Notes: a model not told the origin generated them from the sequence alone. A stretch of 64,000 bases of DNA from Clostridiales bacterium (GCA_022800625.1 JAAWQR010000008.1:1-64000), one strand, 5' to 3'; shown: positions 36,704 to 45,381, counted from the first letter of the stretch. Program-made: numbers and translations.

Positions 36704-36788
36704 TCTTTCTTTGAAAAGCCACTTTCTTCGAAAAACCACTTTCTTCGAAAAACCACTTTCTTCGAAAAACCACTTTCTTCGAAAGTAA
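36704..36788. repeat. Tandem array of a 17-bp unit, five copies
   Basis: ACTTTCTTCGAAAAACC occurs three times exactly (36721-36771), with one variant on each side (36704-36720 and 36772-36788). Each unit contains a TTTC/GAAA palindrome, and TTTCTTTG at the left pairs with CAAAGAAA just to the right. It may be an expansion of the hairpin in the dispersed repeat family. Confidence 0.75.
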
Positions 36789-36909
36789 GAACAAAGAAAC
36801 TTTAGCTGACACTGTGTTACGTTAAAGCGCAAACAGTATGTTTAGCTTTATCTGCCGAAATGTCCGCGCTTAGACTTAAATAATTTTCTTTTAAAAGTAT
36901 CCCATGATT

Positions 36910-36940
36910 CTTAAGGAACTTTTAAAAAAAGTTCCTTAAG
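36910..36940. repeat. Perfect 14-bp inverted repeat upstream of the topoisomerase gene
   Basis: CTTAAGGAACTTTT and its exact complement around AAA. It has no T run after it on the plus strand, so it is more likely an extragenic palindrome or an end-of-unit hairpin than a strong terminator. Confidence 0.55.
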
Positions 36941-36983
36941 CGGCAGACAAAATACAAAATCACACTGCGGAACGGAGGTTAAA

Positions 36984-39206
36984 ATGGCAAGAAAAAAAAC
37001 AAGCGCGCCTATCGAATATACCGAAGCATATATTCAAAATCAGGCGATAACCGAAACTATTGAAAAAAACTACATGCCGTATGTTATGACGGTAATCGTG
37101 TCCCGTGCAATACCCGAGATAGACGGCTTTAAGCCATCTCACAGGAAGCTCCTTTACACAATGTATAAAATGGGACTGCTTACGGGAGCAAGGACAAAAA
37201 GCGCAAACGTTGTCGGACAGACAATGCGCCTGAATCCTCACGGAGACAGCGCTATATACGAAACTCTCGTCCGCCTGACAAGAGGCAACGAATCGCTTCT
37301 GCATCCGTTTATTGATTCAAAAGGAAGCTTCGGCAAGCAGTACAGCCGCGATATGGCGTATGCCGCATCTAGATACACGGAAGTAAAGCTTGATCCCATT
37401 TGCGCCGAAATATTCGCAGGAATCGACAAAAATGCTGTCGATATGATCCCTAACTATGACAATACAATGAAAGAGCCTGCGCTGCTTCCCACTACATTCC
37501 CGAATGTGCTTGTATCTCCGAATACGGGAATCGCCGTCGGCATGGCGTCTTCGATCTGCTCATTTAATCTTTCAGAAGTATGCGACGGAACAATAGCACT
37601 GCTGAAAAATCCGTCTCTGTCCACGGACAAGCTGCTTGATCTTATCAAAGCACCCGATTTTTCGGGAGGTGCAAGCCTTATCTACGACAGAGATCAGCTG
37701 AAAAAAATATATGAAACAGGGCGCGGCTCTGTAAAGCTCCGCGCAAGATATACCTATGACAAGCAGGCCGGATGCCTTGAAATACTTCAGATCCCGTACT
37801 CAACATCAATTGAAGTGATACTGAAAAAAATATCCGATCTTGTAAAAGACGGAAAACTTCGCGAAGTCACGGATTTCCGAGATGAAATTGACCTTAATGG
37901 TTTCAAGCTGACGCTTGACCTGAAGCGCGGAGCGGATCCGGATCAGGTTATGGCGAAGCTCTACCGTCTAACAACGCTTGAAGACGATTTTTCCTGCAAT
38001 TTCAACGTTTTGATTGACGGTGCGCCGCGGCAGCTCGGAGTATCTGACATTCTAAAGGAATGGATTCGATTCAGAATAGGCGCTCTGAGACGCGAATTGA
38101 CATTTGAACTGGGCAAAAAGAAAGATAAGATGCACCTCTTACGTGCTCTCGGAAAAATACTTCTCGATATTGACAAAGCTATCGCGATCGTCAGAGAAAC
38201 AGAAAAAGAAAGCGACGTTGTACCGCGCTTGATGGAAGGCTTCGGAATTGACACCGTACAGGCTGAATATATCGCGGAAATCAAGCTCCGTCACCTGAAC
38301 CGCGAATACATTATCGAGAGAATAAAAGAAATCGAAACCCTCGGAGGAGAGATTGCAAATCTTGAAGAAACGGTAGCAGATGATCTGAAAATTAAAGCAC
38401 GAATCATCGAACAGCTCCGCGATATCAAGAAAAAATACGGCAAACCGAGAAAAACTCAGCTCATGTACGCGGAGGATATCGTTGAAGAAGCTGCGGTTGA
38501 CGAAACGCAGAACTATAACATTCGCATCGTTCTGACAAAGGAAGGCTACTTCAAGAAGACAACATATCAGTCGCTCAGGGGAGCTGACGAGCAAAAGCTG
38601 AAGGACGGAGACGAAATTCTGAACAGCGAAGATACGGAAAACATCGCCGAGCTTATGTTCATCTCGGACAGAGCGCGCGCATACAAGGCAAAGGCTGACG
38701 ATTTTACTCCGGTCAAGGCATCGGCTCTCGGCGACTTCTTGCCGGCAAAGCTTGGTTTTGAGGACGGAGAGAGACCGATTCTTATGAAGTCTATGAAGGA
38801 CGGCTATAAAAGCGATCACCATATCATCTACATCTTTGAAAACGGAAAAGGCGTTCGCGTTCCTGTATCGGCTTATGATACCAAGGGAACGAGACGGCGT
38901 CTCACAGGCGCATATTCCGACACATCTCCCGTTGTCGCGGCTATATATGAGGAAGATGCGACAGAACTGCTCATCATGTCAAGCGACGGACGGGGAATAT
39001 ATATAAATTCCTCGCTTATTCCGGAAAAGGCAACAAGAAGTGCTGCTGGCGTTATACTAATCAGCCTGAAAAAAAATCAAAAGGTTACATCTGTGCTTCA
39101 CGGACAGGCGGCGGCAGACTATCCGAACGTTCAGAAATACAAAAAGACAAAAATCCCCTCACCCGGAGTTCTTCCGCGAGGCGGCTCTGAGCAGCTTGAA
39201 TTCTGA
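36984..39206 (+). CDS. Type II topoisomerase A subunit (ParC/GyrA-like)
   Basis: A 740-residue DNA-cleaving subunit of a type II topoisomerase. The breakage-reunion domain is complete with catalytic Tyr131 (ASRYTEVKL) and the quinolone-region GDSAIYE (Ser89). The C-terminal domain is shorter than that of GyrA: only a few degenerate beta-pinwheel blades, and the GyrA box QRRGGKG is not seen, favouring a topoisomerase IV-type or divergent paralogue. No B subunit gene is adjacent (Sua5 lies upstream), so the partner is encoded elsewhere. GGAGG lies 6 nt before the ATG. Confidence 0.88.
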   Translation: MARKKTSAPIEYTEAYIQNQAITETIEKNYMPYVMTVIVSRAIPEIDGFKPSHRKLLYTMYKMGLLTGARTKSANVVGQTMRLNPHGDSAIYETLVRLTRGNESLLHPFIDSKGSFGKQYSRDMAYAASRYTEVKLDPICAEIFAGIDKNAVDMIPNYDNTMKEPALLPTTFPNVLVSPNTGIAVGMASSICSFNLSEVCDGTIALLKNPSLSTDKLLDLIKAPDFSGGASLIYDRDQLKKIYETGRGSVKLRARYTYDKQAGCLEILQIPYSTSIEVILKKISDLVKDGKLREVTDFRDEIDLNGFKLTLDLKRGADPDQVMAKLYRLTTLEDDFSCNFNVLIDGAPRQLGVSDILKEWIRFRIGALRRELTFELGKKKDKMHLLRALGKILLDIDKAIAIVRETEKESDVVPRLMEGFGIDTVQAEYIAEIKLRHLNREYIIERIKEIETLGGEIANLEETVADDLKIKARIIEQLRDIKKKYGKPRKTQLMYAEDIVEEAAVDETQNYNIRIVLTKEGYFKKTTYQSLRGADEQKLKDGDEILNSEDTENIAELMFISDRARAYKAKADDFTPVKASALGDFLPAKLGFEDGERPILMKSMKDGYKSDHHIIYIFENGKGVRVPVSAYDTKGTRRRLTGAYSDTSPVVAAIYEEDATELLIMSSDGRGIYINSSLIPEKATRSAAGVILISLKKNQKVTSVLHGQAAADYPNVQKYKKTKIPSPGVLPRGGSEQLEF

Positions 39207-39235
39207 GAAATGTTATAATGAAAGGGAACACATAT

Positions 39236-39364
39236 ATGAAAAATAATATGCCGAGGGAAAGCCGCGCTAAGAGAATAAGCCGCATTATCGCTCTCATAAT
39301 GGCTGTTCTGATGATAGCAGGTGTGGCGTATTACGCCGTTTACTTGATCGTTGCAGGCTTTTGA
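39236..39364 (+). CDS. 42-residue single-span membrane protein
   Basis: A short gene with AAAGGG upstream, right after the topoisomerase gene and before a terminator. The product has a basic N-terminus (PRESRAKRISR) and one hydrophobic segment (residues about 17-41) ending GF. The function is unknown; proteins of this shape often close clostridial units. Confidence 0.6.
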   Translation: MKNNMPRESRAKRISRIIALIMAVLMIAGVAYYAVYLIVAGF

Positions 39365-39404
39365 CACGCCGCTTGCAGATTAACCCCGCCATCAAAGTAA
39401 AAAA

Positions 39405-39452
39405 TCAAAACAGTCGGTATACGAATAAAATTCCGTGAGCCGACTGTTTTGA
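39405..39452. terminator. Bidirectional terminator between convergent units
   Basis: TCAAAACAGTCGG pairs perfectly with its complement (13 bp) around a 22-nt loop, giving T runs in both directions. Confidence 0.75.
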
Positions 39453-39457
39453 TCATG

Positions 39458-40594
39458 CTATTCAATATACGGTTTACGGCGCAGGAATTCGCCTGATTTC
39501 ACGCCGCGCGTCATGCAAAGCGCGTATACCTCATCAGCCGATACGGACAACTTATACTGTCTCTTCTCCGTATCTGTAAGTCTATGTACCGCTGACGGCT
39601 TTGTAAGGAGCGAAACACCTATATTATCGCCGAGAGCGGCAATATACTCCCTTCCTCTCTTACTTGCACCGAGCAAAAAAGTAAACTCAGGAGATGTTAC
39701 AGCATCCTCCCTTGAAACACCGAGCATCGTGAACAGCGCGGCGCGGCGCAGGCGTGAATCGGTATATTTCTTTGTCGCCGCCGTCTCAAAGAAGTCTGCG
39801 TAAGACGCACTCTCCCCCGCCGCCCACGCAAGCCTGTCCGCAACGCCACCGCCGCCGTCAAGAATCCTCTCACCGTCGCCTTTATGATAAAAAAGTCTGA
39901 AAAATATGTATTCAAGCTCTGAAAGCTTGTCACGGCAGACATCGGAAATGCTTATGTCATCGCGGCAATGGGGCATGAATCTTTTAGCCTCCGCGATGTT
40001 GCCGTCATATATCATCTCTCTCAGCTCTGTGGCGCTCCTGTACACTTCCCTGTCCGAAATTCTTCTGACAGCCGTAAACTCCGCGTCAGCGCCGAGCTTT
40101 TCTGCGGCGTTTATGTACTGCGAAGCAAGCTTATCGTTAGCTCCAAGTGAAAATCCGAAATGCTTCATTGCTCTGTCGTGCGCCGCCGCCGTGCCTGAGT
40201 CTGATGTGCTCTCACAGGTAAGACGATTCTTAAACTCCTCGCTCTTCATACATGCAGCCGCCTTTTTTACAAACTCCGTGTCACCGCTCTCGCTGCCGAA
40301 GATAAAGCGGTCTGATCCGAGAGATGTGCCTATCGCCACACCTCCGAGCGCAAAAAATTCGCCGCCTGACGAGCACCACGGAAACGGAAGTTCAACTACA
40401 ATATCAGCGCCTGCTCTGACAGCAAGCTCGGCTCTCTTATATTTATCAAACACGGCGCATTCCGAACGCTGTGTAAAATTGCCGCTCATTACGGCAAGAA
40501 CAGGCGCTCCATACTGCACAGCATGGTTAAAAACATGCGCGTGCCCTTTATGAAGCGGATTCAATTCACATATTACAGCTGTACAGCGCGACAT
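39458..40594 (-). CDS. tmcAL: tRNA(Met) cytidine acetate ligase
   Basis: A 378-residue nucleotidyltransferase-fold enzyme that uses ATP and acetate to make N4-acetylcytidine at the wobble position of elongator tRNA-Met. The N-terminal ICELNPLHKGH carries the HxGH motif (His15, His18). AVMSGNFTQRSECAVFDK and ADIVVELPFPW are the other TmcAL signatures. The C-terminal helical domain is complete. It has a perfect consensus promoter and lies just downstream of spo0A's terminator. Confidence 0.93.
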   Translation of the reverse strand: MSRCTAVICELNPLHKGHAHVFNHAVQYGAPVLAVMSGNFTQRSECAVFDKYKRAELAVRAGADIVVELPFPWCSSGGEFFALGGVAIGTSLGSDRFIFGSESGDTEFVKKAAACMKSEEFKNRLTCESTSDSGTAAAHDRAMKHFGFSLGANDKLASQYINAAEKLGADAEFTAVRRISDREVYRSATELREMIYDGNIAEAKRFMPHCRDDISISDVCRDKLSELEYIFFRLFYHKGDGERILDGGGGVADRLAWAAGESASYADFFETAATKKYTDSRLRRAALFTMLGVSREDAVTSPEFTFLLGASKRGREYIAALGDNIGVSLLTKPSAVHRLTDTEKRQYKLSVSADEVYALCMTRGVKSGEFLRRKPYIE

Positions 40595-40644
40595 TTTTAC
40601 CGCCTTTGACTCTAAAATTCTGACTGTGATTTTCAGTATATATA

Positions 40645-40673
40645 ATTATATATGAATTCTCTGATATTGTCAA
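40645..40673 (-). promoter_or_regulatory. Perfect sigma-A promoter for tmcAL
   Basis: Minus strand TTGACA (40673-40668), 17-nt spacer, TATAAT (40650-40645). Confidence 0.8.
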
Positions 40674-40682
40674 ACTGAGGTA

Positions 40683-40728
40683 AAATAAATTTTGAGGACG
40701 CCTTTTAAGTCAAAAAACAGGCGTCCTC
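40683..40728 (-). terminator. Terminator of spo0A
   Basis: GAGGACGCCT/AGGCGTCCTC stem; on the minus strand AAAATTTATTTT follows. Confidence 0.65.
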
Positions 40729-40825
40729 TCTCTGTCAGAATCATAAAGTATTATATATATGTCACATATATAGGTCACAACGAGCAAGAAAATCAAATCT
40801 ATGTTAATTTTAACGGGTCACAAAT

Positions 40826-41641
40826 TTATTTTATTTTATACTTCAGTCGGAGGTTGTCTGCAATCATCGCGATAAATTCGCTGTTTGTGGGCTTTCCCCG
40901 ACTGTTTTGTATCGTATATCCGAAGTAGGAATTTAGAGTATCGATATCTCCTCTGTCCCAAGCAACCTCGATCGCATGGCGTATGGCACGCTCAACTCTC
41001 GACGTAGTTGTCGAATATTTTTTGGCAACCGACGGATACAGAACTTTTGTTACCGAGTTTATAATGTTACTGTCGTCTATCGTCATAAGGATCGCACTTC
41101 TCAGATACTGATATCCTTTAATATGAGCGGGAACGCCGATCTGATGAATGATACGAGTAACCTGTGCTTCAATATCATCTGCCGATATTTTTGCTTTATT
41201 AAATGCTCCGCCGTCGGAAACTGATTTTTCATATGAATTACCTGCAATCGACATTACAAATCCGCGGTTGCGGCAAATTGTATCTATCTGACCTGCCAGA
41301 GCAGAATAATCAATAGGCTTTGTAAGGCAAAGCTCAGCGCCTGCACGACTTGCTTCGATCAATGTGTTTTGGTTTATCGCCTGAGTTGTAAGAATAAATG
41401 CCGGAGCACGGTTTCTGCCTGACTCGGTTGCACGGCGTATCAATGATATTCCGTCAATTCCGCTGAGCCATGCGTCACAGATAACAATATCAAATTCTGA
41501 GTTCCCTATCATCTGCAAAGCAAGCTCGCCGTTTTCTGCCTCTGCCGTTACGTATCCGCCGACGTCCTTCAGCAACTCCATTATACTGCGTCTTGTTTCC
41601 GAATTTTCATCTGCTATAAGTACTCTGATTTCTTTATTCAT
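40826..41641 (-). CDS. spo0A: Sporulation master regulator Spo0A
   Basis: A 271-residue response regulator that commits the cell to sporulation when phosphorylated. The receiver domain (residues 1-125) keeps the acidic pocket (Asp11, Glu12), phospho-acceptor Asp56, Thr85 or Thr86, and Lys108 in LTKPID, but the residues after Asp56 read AWLSG instead of the usual IIMPH. The C-terminal DNA-binding domain is well conserved ([39 protein letters not shown]), with the helix that reads the 0A box. Two further stretches ([26 protein letters not shown]) are also Spo0A-specific. A sigma-A promoter lies about 55 nt upstream. spoIVB is not seen next to it. Confidence 0.96.
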   Translation of the reverse strand: MNKEIRVLIADENSETRRSIMELLKDVGGYVTAEAENGELALQMIGNSEFDIVICDAWLSGIDGISLIRRATESGRNRAPAFILTTQAINQNTLIEASRAGAELCLTKPIDYSALAGQIDTICRNRGFVMSIAGNSYEKSVSDGGAFNKAKISADDIEAQVTRIIHQIGVPAHIKGYQYLRSAILMTIDDSNIINSVTKVLYPSVAKKYSTTTSRVERAIRHAIEVAWDRGDIDTLNSYFGYTIQNSRGKPTNSEFIAMIADNLRLKYKIK

Positions 41642-41696
41642 TTTCTTGTCTCCGTTCTTATGTTTTTCCCGTTCGGATTGTTTTTTCTGTATTTAT

Positions 41697-41725
41697 ATTT
41701 TACCATATATTGGACGTAATTGCAA
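41697..41725 (-). promoter_or_regulatory. Sigma-A promoter for spo0A
   Basis: Minus strand TTGCAA (41725-41720), 17-nt spacer, TAAAAT (41702-41697). Confidence 0.65.
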
Positions 41726-41900
41726 TATATTCCTTGTTGTTATATTAACCAAAATTTTCCGTCCATTCATACCCATAATTTACAATTTATAACAGTTATA
41801 GAATATCGAGCTCTCAAATACTCACATATAATTACTGAATCAGACACATAGTGCAAGTCGGGAAATTTTGAGATATGCTGATAAAATGATAAAAGGAAAT

Positions 41901-41935
41901 AAAAAAACACCCCAAAAGTTAATCGCTTTCAGGGC
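41901..41935 (-). terminator. Terminator of the SecB-like/phosphoesterase unit
   Basis: Minus strand CCCTGAAAG pairs with CTTTTGGGG (two wobbles), followed by TGTTTTTTT. Confidence 0.7.
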
Positions 41936-41961
41936 ATATTAAAACAGATTTACATTTATAA

Positions 41962-42444
41962 TCACAAATACGCATGAGATGTCATAAACGAGCCATCTCT
42001 CGGAATATCTATAATTCCGTATGACGGCGGATAACCGCGGCCGATAGACCCTGGATTGAATACTTTTAATCTGCGATCGCCGTTGAGTATCTCACATCTG
42101 TCTTCGGCGACATGCGTATGTCCGTATAAAAGAATATCGGCTTCTGTTTCTTCGGCGAATAATACGGCGCGCATCATATCACGCTTTACTCCGAAGCTGT
42201 GTCCGTGCATACATGCGATTGTAATACCGTTGGTATTTACTGTTCGAGTATCACGGAAAACAGTCTCTCCGTTCCCCTTGATTGAAACAAGCGGTATCTC
42301 GGGAAACCGTGAACTCACATATTCTATATCGCGTACGCCGTCTCCGAGATGAATTATCATTCCGACACTGTTTCCGTGGTCGTACAAAGCCGTCATCATA
42401 CGCGAGGTATTGCCGTGCGAGTCCGAAAATACAAGAATTTTCAA
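41962..42444 (-). CDS. YfcE/MJ0936-type metallophosphoesterase
   Basis: A 160-residue small phosphodiesterase of the calcineurin-like fold. The metal-binding motifs are FSDSHGN (Asp8, His10), HLGD, IKGNGE, MHGH and GHTH near residues 108-111. YfcE-type proteins hydrolyse artificial phosphodiesters; the natural substrate is unknown. Its ATG overlaps the stop of the gene before it by 4 nt. Confidence 0.9.
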   Translation of the reverse strand: MKILVFSDSHGNTSRMMTALYDHGNSVGMIIHLGDGVRDIEYVSSRFPEIPLVSIKGNGETVFRDTRTVNTNGITIACMHGHSFGVKRDMMRAVLFAEETEADILLYGHTHVAEDRCEILNGDRRLKVFNPGSIGRGYPPSYGIIDIPRDGSFMTSHAYL

Positions 42445-42902
42445 TCCGTACTTTCCTCCGTGCGCGGCGACTCTCCGCTTTCATTCATCTTCCTCACGGG
42501 AACTGCCGTTATAATCGGAGTATTTCCTGCGGCAGATGTGATCTGCGCCGTAAGAAGTGTTGCCCGGGAAGTAAGCTCTGTAAGTATTTCAGGACAGTCT
42601 TTTGTGAATTCTTTTACAATATTTACCTCATTCCAGTCAACCTCATCGCGGCGTGCCGGATCAAAGAGCATGAACACACCGAAAGAAACCGACAAAGTAA
42701 AAATTGCTTCAGGCTCAAAATTCAGCCGCCTGTTAAATATTATTTTAACACCGATGGGAGAGATAAGCTGAGAAACCACGGTATCGCGGCAGCCGAGTCT
42801 GCGCTCACCCTCATTTCTGTTTTCTCCCTTTACGGTTTCGTAATTTATGTTTTCGAGAAAAACACGTCTCTCTTTCAGAAAATAACTTTTGAAATTATCC
42901 AT
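42441..42902 (-). CDS. SecB-like chaperone family protein (tentative)
   Basis: A 153-residue soluble protein. The order of strands and helix in LISPIGVKIIFNRRLNF, FTLSVSFGVFMLF, a W-N-E-V-N-I-V stretch, then LTELTSRATLLTAQITS and TPIITAVPVRK resembles SecB-fold proteins, in which a four-stranded sheet is followed by an R-A-x-x-L-x-x-Q-L-T helix and a Pro-rich end. In Firmicutes such proteins act as chaperones or toxin-antitoxin partners; no toxin is adjacent. The start has AGGAGG 6 nt upstream. It lies about 50 nt after the 6S RNA gene on the same strand. Confidence 0.55.
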   Translation of the reverse strand: MDNFKSYFLKERRVFLENINYETVKGENRNEGERRLGCRDTVVSQLISPIGVKIIFNRRLNFEPEAIFTLSVSFGVFMLFDPARRDEVDWNEVNIVKEFTKDCPEILTELTSRATLLTAQITSAAGNTPIITAVPVRKMNESGESPRTEESTD

Positions 42903-42949
42903 ATCGGCCTCCTGCGCCGCATAGCGGCTGTATACAAAGTTATGTATGT

Positions 42950-43172
42950 AAAAAAGCCGCCCCGCAATGCCGATTCAAGCGAAGAAGAAACCCTGCTGCT
43001 GCAAGGGCGGTGCCCTCTCGTTCGGTTCGTGCTCCCAGCATCCTTTCACCGCAGAAGTGACAAGCACAATGGCGGCGGAGGGAGGTCTGCATCCCCACGG
43101 ACGAAGTCCGGGCTCCTTTTTACTCTTTGTGGGTTTTTATCGCTTAGTTGTCGAACAACGCAGGGCGGCCGC
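42950..43172 (-). ncRNA. ssrS: 6S RNA
   Basis: About 220 nt on the minus strand. The 5' end GCCGCCCTGCG pairs with the 3' end (GCGGGGCGGC) in a long closing stem. TGTTCG follows the 5' arm, as in 6S RNAs. An A-rich, weakly paired region on one side faces TTTCTTCTTCGCTTGAATC on the other, making the large central bubble that mimics an open promoter. An internal GGAG...CTCC stem with CGGACTTCGTCCG completes the rod. A T6 run at 42955-42950 ends it. A CATAAT -10 lies at the right distance from the 5' end. It would bind and sequester the sigma-A RNA polymerase in stationary phase. Not tRNA, SRP, tmRNA or RNase P. Confidence 0.7.
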
Positions 43173-43178
43173 GTGAAA

Positions 43179-43184
43179 ATTATG
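43179..43184 (-). promoter_or_regulatory. -10 element of 6S RNA
   Basis: Minus strand CATAAT at 43184-43179, placing the start at about 43172, which coincides with the predicted 5' end of the RNA. The -35 is weak. Confidence 0.5.
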
Positions 43185-43263
43185 TTTAACTTAATTTTTC
43201 ATTTTTCTGTTTCACGCACGAAATCTGACTCGGAAGACTATATTCTCCGATAAGGTTCACTTG

Positions 43264-43596
43264 TCAGCCTTCGCTGTCCTCATCGTAAAAAATATCTGCA
43301 AATTCATCATCGAAAATATCTGCAATGCGGTCAAATTCTTCATCATCCTCTATCGTTTCGAGAATCGGCTCGCCGTCCTCGTCAACCCCGCACTTGAGGA
43401 TAACATATTCTTCGCTTGTTTCCTCGCCGTTCTCACCAACGGGAACCATTGCGCGATACTCCGCTCCCTCATGCTCAAGAGATGCGAGCAAAAGAAAATT
43501 AAGCTCGTTTCCCTCCTCATCAGTCAGGGTAAATATTTCTGTACCAAGCTCTTCGTTATTATCGAGCATTTCGTTATTGTTTTCTGTATTTTTCAT
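43264..43596 (-). CDS. DUF1292 family protein
   Basis: A 110-residue, very acidic soluble protein. FTLTDEEGNELNFLLLASLEHEGAEYRAMVP and the later YVILK...EPILETIEDDEEFDRIADIFD match the DUF1292 pattern. Homologues in Firmicutes (YrzB) sit near the Holliday-junction resolvase and alanyl-tRNA synthetase genes, which are not here. The function is unknown. The acidic low-complexity tail (DDEFADIFYDED) is normal for the family. Confidence 0.88.
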   Translation of the reverse strand: MKNTENNNEMLDNNEELGTEIFTLTDEEGNELNFLLLASLEHEGAEYRAMVPVGENGEETSEEYVILKCGVDEDGEPILETIEDDEEFDRIADIFDDEFADIFYDEDSEG

Positions 43597-43741
43597 GTAA
43601 TTACCGTGCCTTTCCGAACATCATATTGTATCTGACACGAACCTTTGTCCGACAGATGCCTTTGATCTCTGTGACTATATTCTATACCAAAACCGACGTC
43701 TTGTCAAGTCTGTATTTTGTCGAAGATCGCCCGCCTCGGAA

Positions 43742-43951
43742 TTAGTTTTGCTTTGCTACCGTTTTATATTCGTCATAAGGCTTGAAATACGGGCAGCCGC
43801 GTTGGCTGTCGCTCAACAAAAACTGCCTGTAGTCATCTTCATCAAAATCAGCGTGACATATCTTTTCGCCGAGATCGCGGTCATCATCTGTCACGACGTC
43901 GTAAAATTCACATTCTTCGCAGATTCCCTGCACCTTTTTTGCGTCAAACAT
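43742..43951 (-). CDS. Small Cys-rich protein (DUF6472-like)
   Basis: A 69-residue acidic protein with a C-x2-C...C...C pattern (CEECEFYD, ICHADFDEDDY, GCPYFKPYDEYKTV) that probably binds zinc or iron. It matches a small clostridial family that I know as DUF6472; the C-P-Y-Y/F and D-E-Y-K ends are characteristic. It follows the decarboxylase gene by about 20 nt and is likely co-transcribed. Confidence 0.7.
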   Translation of the reverse strand: MFDAKKVQGICEECEFYDVVTDDDRDLGEKICHADFDEDDYRQFLLSDSQRGCPYFKPYDEYKTVAKQN

Positions 43952-43971
43952 TTTATTTTTCTCTTCCGTAA

Positions 43972-45381
43972 TTATTTTATTACTTTAACATGATCTTTTC
44001 CGCAGGAATACACGTTAATTCCCGACCGCTTCATTTTTGATATAACATCGAGCAAATCACGGTCAATCAGCTCACCCGGCACGATAAGCGGAATCCCGGG
44101 AGGATATGCGTATACATATGAAGCGGATATTCTGCCCTCAGCCATATCAAGCGAAATCATTTCAGCCTCATACATTCGCTCGTCTGAGGCAGACATCACA
44201 TATTTCGGTATCCTGATCGGAAATGAAAGCACATCAGTACGCTTTGCAGTTTCAGTATCACGGTCGATCTCCTTTACTGCGTCGGCGAATCGGGACAGCG
44301 TATCATGAGTGTCGCCGATTCCGCTCATCGCGGTGATATATGACATTGAAGCCATTTCGACCTCTATCCTGTATTTATCACGAAGGATCTCTGCAAGCTC
44401 CGTACCGCTCATTGCAGCATTTTCCGTTGATATCACAAGCTTTGAACGGTCGAGCGCAAATGCTCCGTCATCAGCGTCAAACAAGTGCAGTTTTTTCAGT
44501 CCATGCAGTCTCTCCCAAATACTGTCAAGTTCATATTTCCAATCTGCGAGCAGCCTTTTCCCATGATTTTCCAAAATTCTCACTGCTCCGTCGATAGATG
44601 ATGAGAGCAAATACGAAGGACTGCTCGATTGAAACACTCTCATCTGCTCGGCGAGTGTCTCAAAATCTACAAGATCACCGCACACATGGACGACCGCTGT
44701 CTGCGTAAGCGACGGCAGCGTTTTATGAAGGCTCTGCACGGTTATTTCAGCTCCGCATGTAACCGGACTTTCATCAAACACGCCAAACAACCCGAGATGA
44801 GCTCCGTGAGCACTGTCAACCATAAGCGGCACTCCGTATCTGTGGCAAACTGTGGCTATAGAGCGCACATCGGAAATTACACCTTCGTATGTCGGACTTG
44901 TGATTATCACAAGCGACGTGTCGGGATTTTCGCGAAGTTCACGTTCAACATCATCAGGGGTGATTGACAGCGGAAAGGCAAAAGAAGATAATTCAGGCGT
45001 AAGATATCCTGCACGTGCTCCGCAAAGCTCCACAGCATTATAAACGGATTTATGAGAAGCACGCGACAGGAGCACCTTAGGCAACTTTTTTCCGAGAAGA
45101 ACCGCGCGGACAGAGGCAAGGATCGCGCCTGAGCTTCCGTTTACGGAATAAAAGCTGTGCTCTGCTCCCCACAGCTCTGACGCTATACGCTCCGATTCTT
45201 CAAAAATTCCGCTTGGGTGATTGAGGTTGTCAAAGCCGTATATTTCAGTAATATCAAGCTTTCCTCCGAGGGGTGCAAGGTACGGAAAGTCAAATATATT
45301 ACGCTTATGCCCGGGCATATGCATCGGAAGATAATCGCTGTCTGTATATTCGGAAAGCTTCTCAGCAATAGATTTCGACAT
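43972..45381 (-). CDS. Orn/Lys/Arg decarboxylase-family PLP enzyme
   Basis: A 469-residue fold-type I PLP enzyme of the short Firmicute type (no N-terminal receiver-like wing domain). MPGHKRN at the N-terminus, NGSSGAILASVRAVL, DSAHGAHLGLFG and the PLP lysine in SLHKTLPSL are diagnostic. The C-terminal domain carries AYPPGIPLIVPGEL. It would decarboxylate lysine, arginine or ornithine for polyamine synthesis; the substrate cannot be set from the sequence. ATG 45381 follows AGGGGTGAG. Confidence 0.92.
   Translation of the reverse strand: MSKSIAEKLSEYTDSDYLPMHMPGHKRNIFDFPYLAPLGGKLDITEIYGFDNLNHPSGIFEESERIASELWGAEHSFYSVNGSSGAILASVRAVLLGKKLPKVLLSRASHKSVYNAVELCGARAGYLTPELSSFAFPLSITPDDVERELRENPDTSLVIITSPTYEGVISDVRSIATVCHRYGVPLMVDSAHGAHLGLFGVFDESPVTCGAEITVQSLHKTLPSLTQTAVVHVCGDLVDFETLAEQMRVFQSSSPSYLLSSSIDGAVRILENHGKRLLADWKYELDSIWERLHGLKKLHLFDADDGAFALDRSKLVISTENAAMSGTELAEILRDKYRIEVEMASMSYITAMSGIGDTHDTLSRFADAVKEIDRDTETAKRTDVLSFPIRIPKYVMSASDERMYEAEMISLDMAEGRISASYVYAYPPGIPLIVPGELIDRDLLDVISKMKRSGINVYSCGKDHVKVIK

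Larger units (their letters stand above)
41642..41961. other. Intergenic region upstream of spo0A
   Basis: About 320 AT-rich nt. It contains the spo0A sigma-A promoter and the terminator of the phosphoesterase gene. I looked for a sigma-H promoter and for TGTCGAA-type 0A boxes and saw none that is convincing. Confidence 0.5.

Noticed and set aside
36704-36788. CRISPR array
   Set aside because: Units of 17 bp follow each other without spacers, and no cas genes are near.
36237-36812. 191-codon minus-strand frame running through the 17-bp array into the Sua5 gene
   Set aside because: Its N-terminus is only translated tandem repeat and the rest is antisense to Sua5.
38139-38822. 227-codon minus-strand frame opposite the topoisomerase gene
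   Set aside because: Antisense shadow of conserved coding sequence; no ribosome site or promoter.
43095-43115. RNase P RNA start (GAAGTCCGGGCTCC on the plus strand)
   Set aside because: Only this short string matches; the downstream conserved RNase P blocks are missing, and the opposite strand folds as 6S RNA.
42282-43253. Long plus-strand open frame across the phosphoesterase, SecB-like and 6S region
   Set aside because: It is antisense to two well-supported genes and the RNA, its composition is Arg/Cys/Ser-rich as in shadow frames, and it has no ribosome site.
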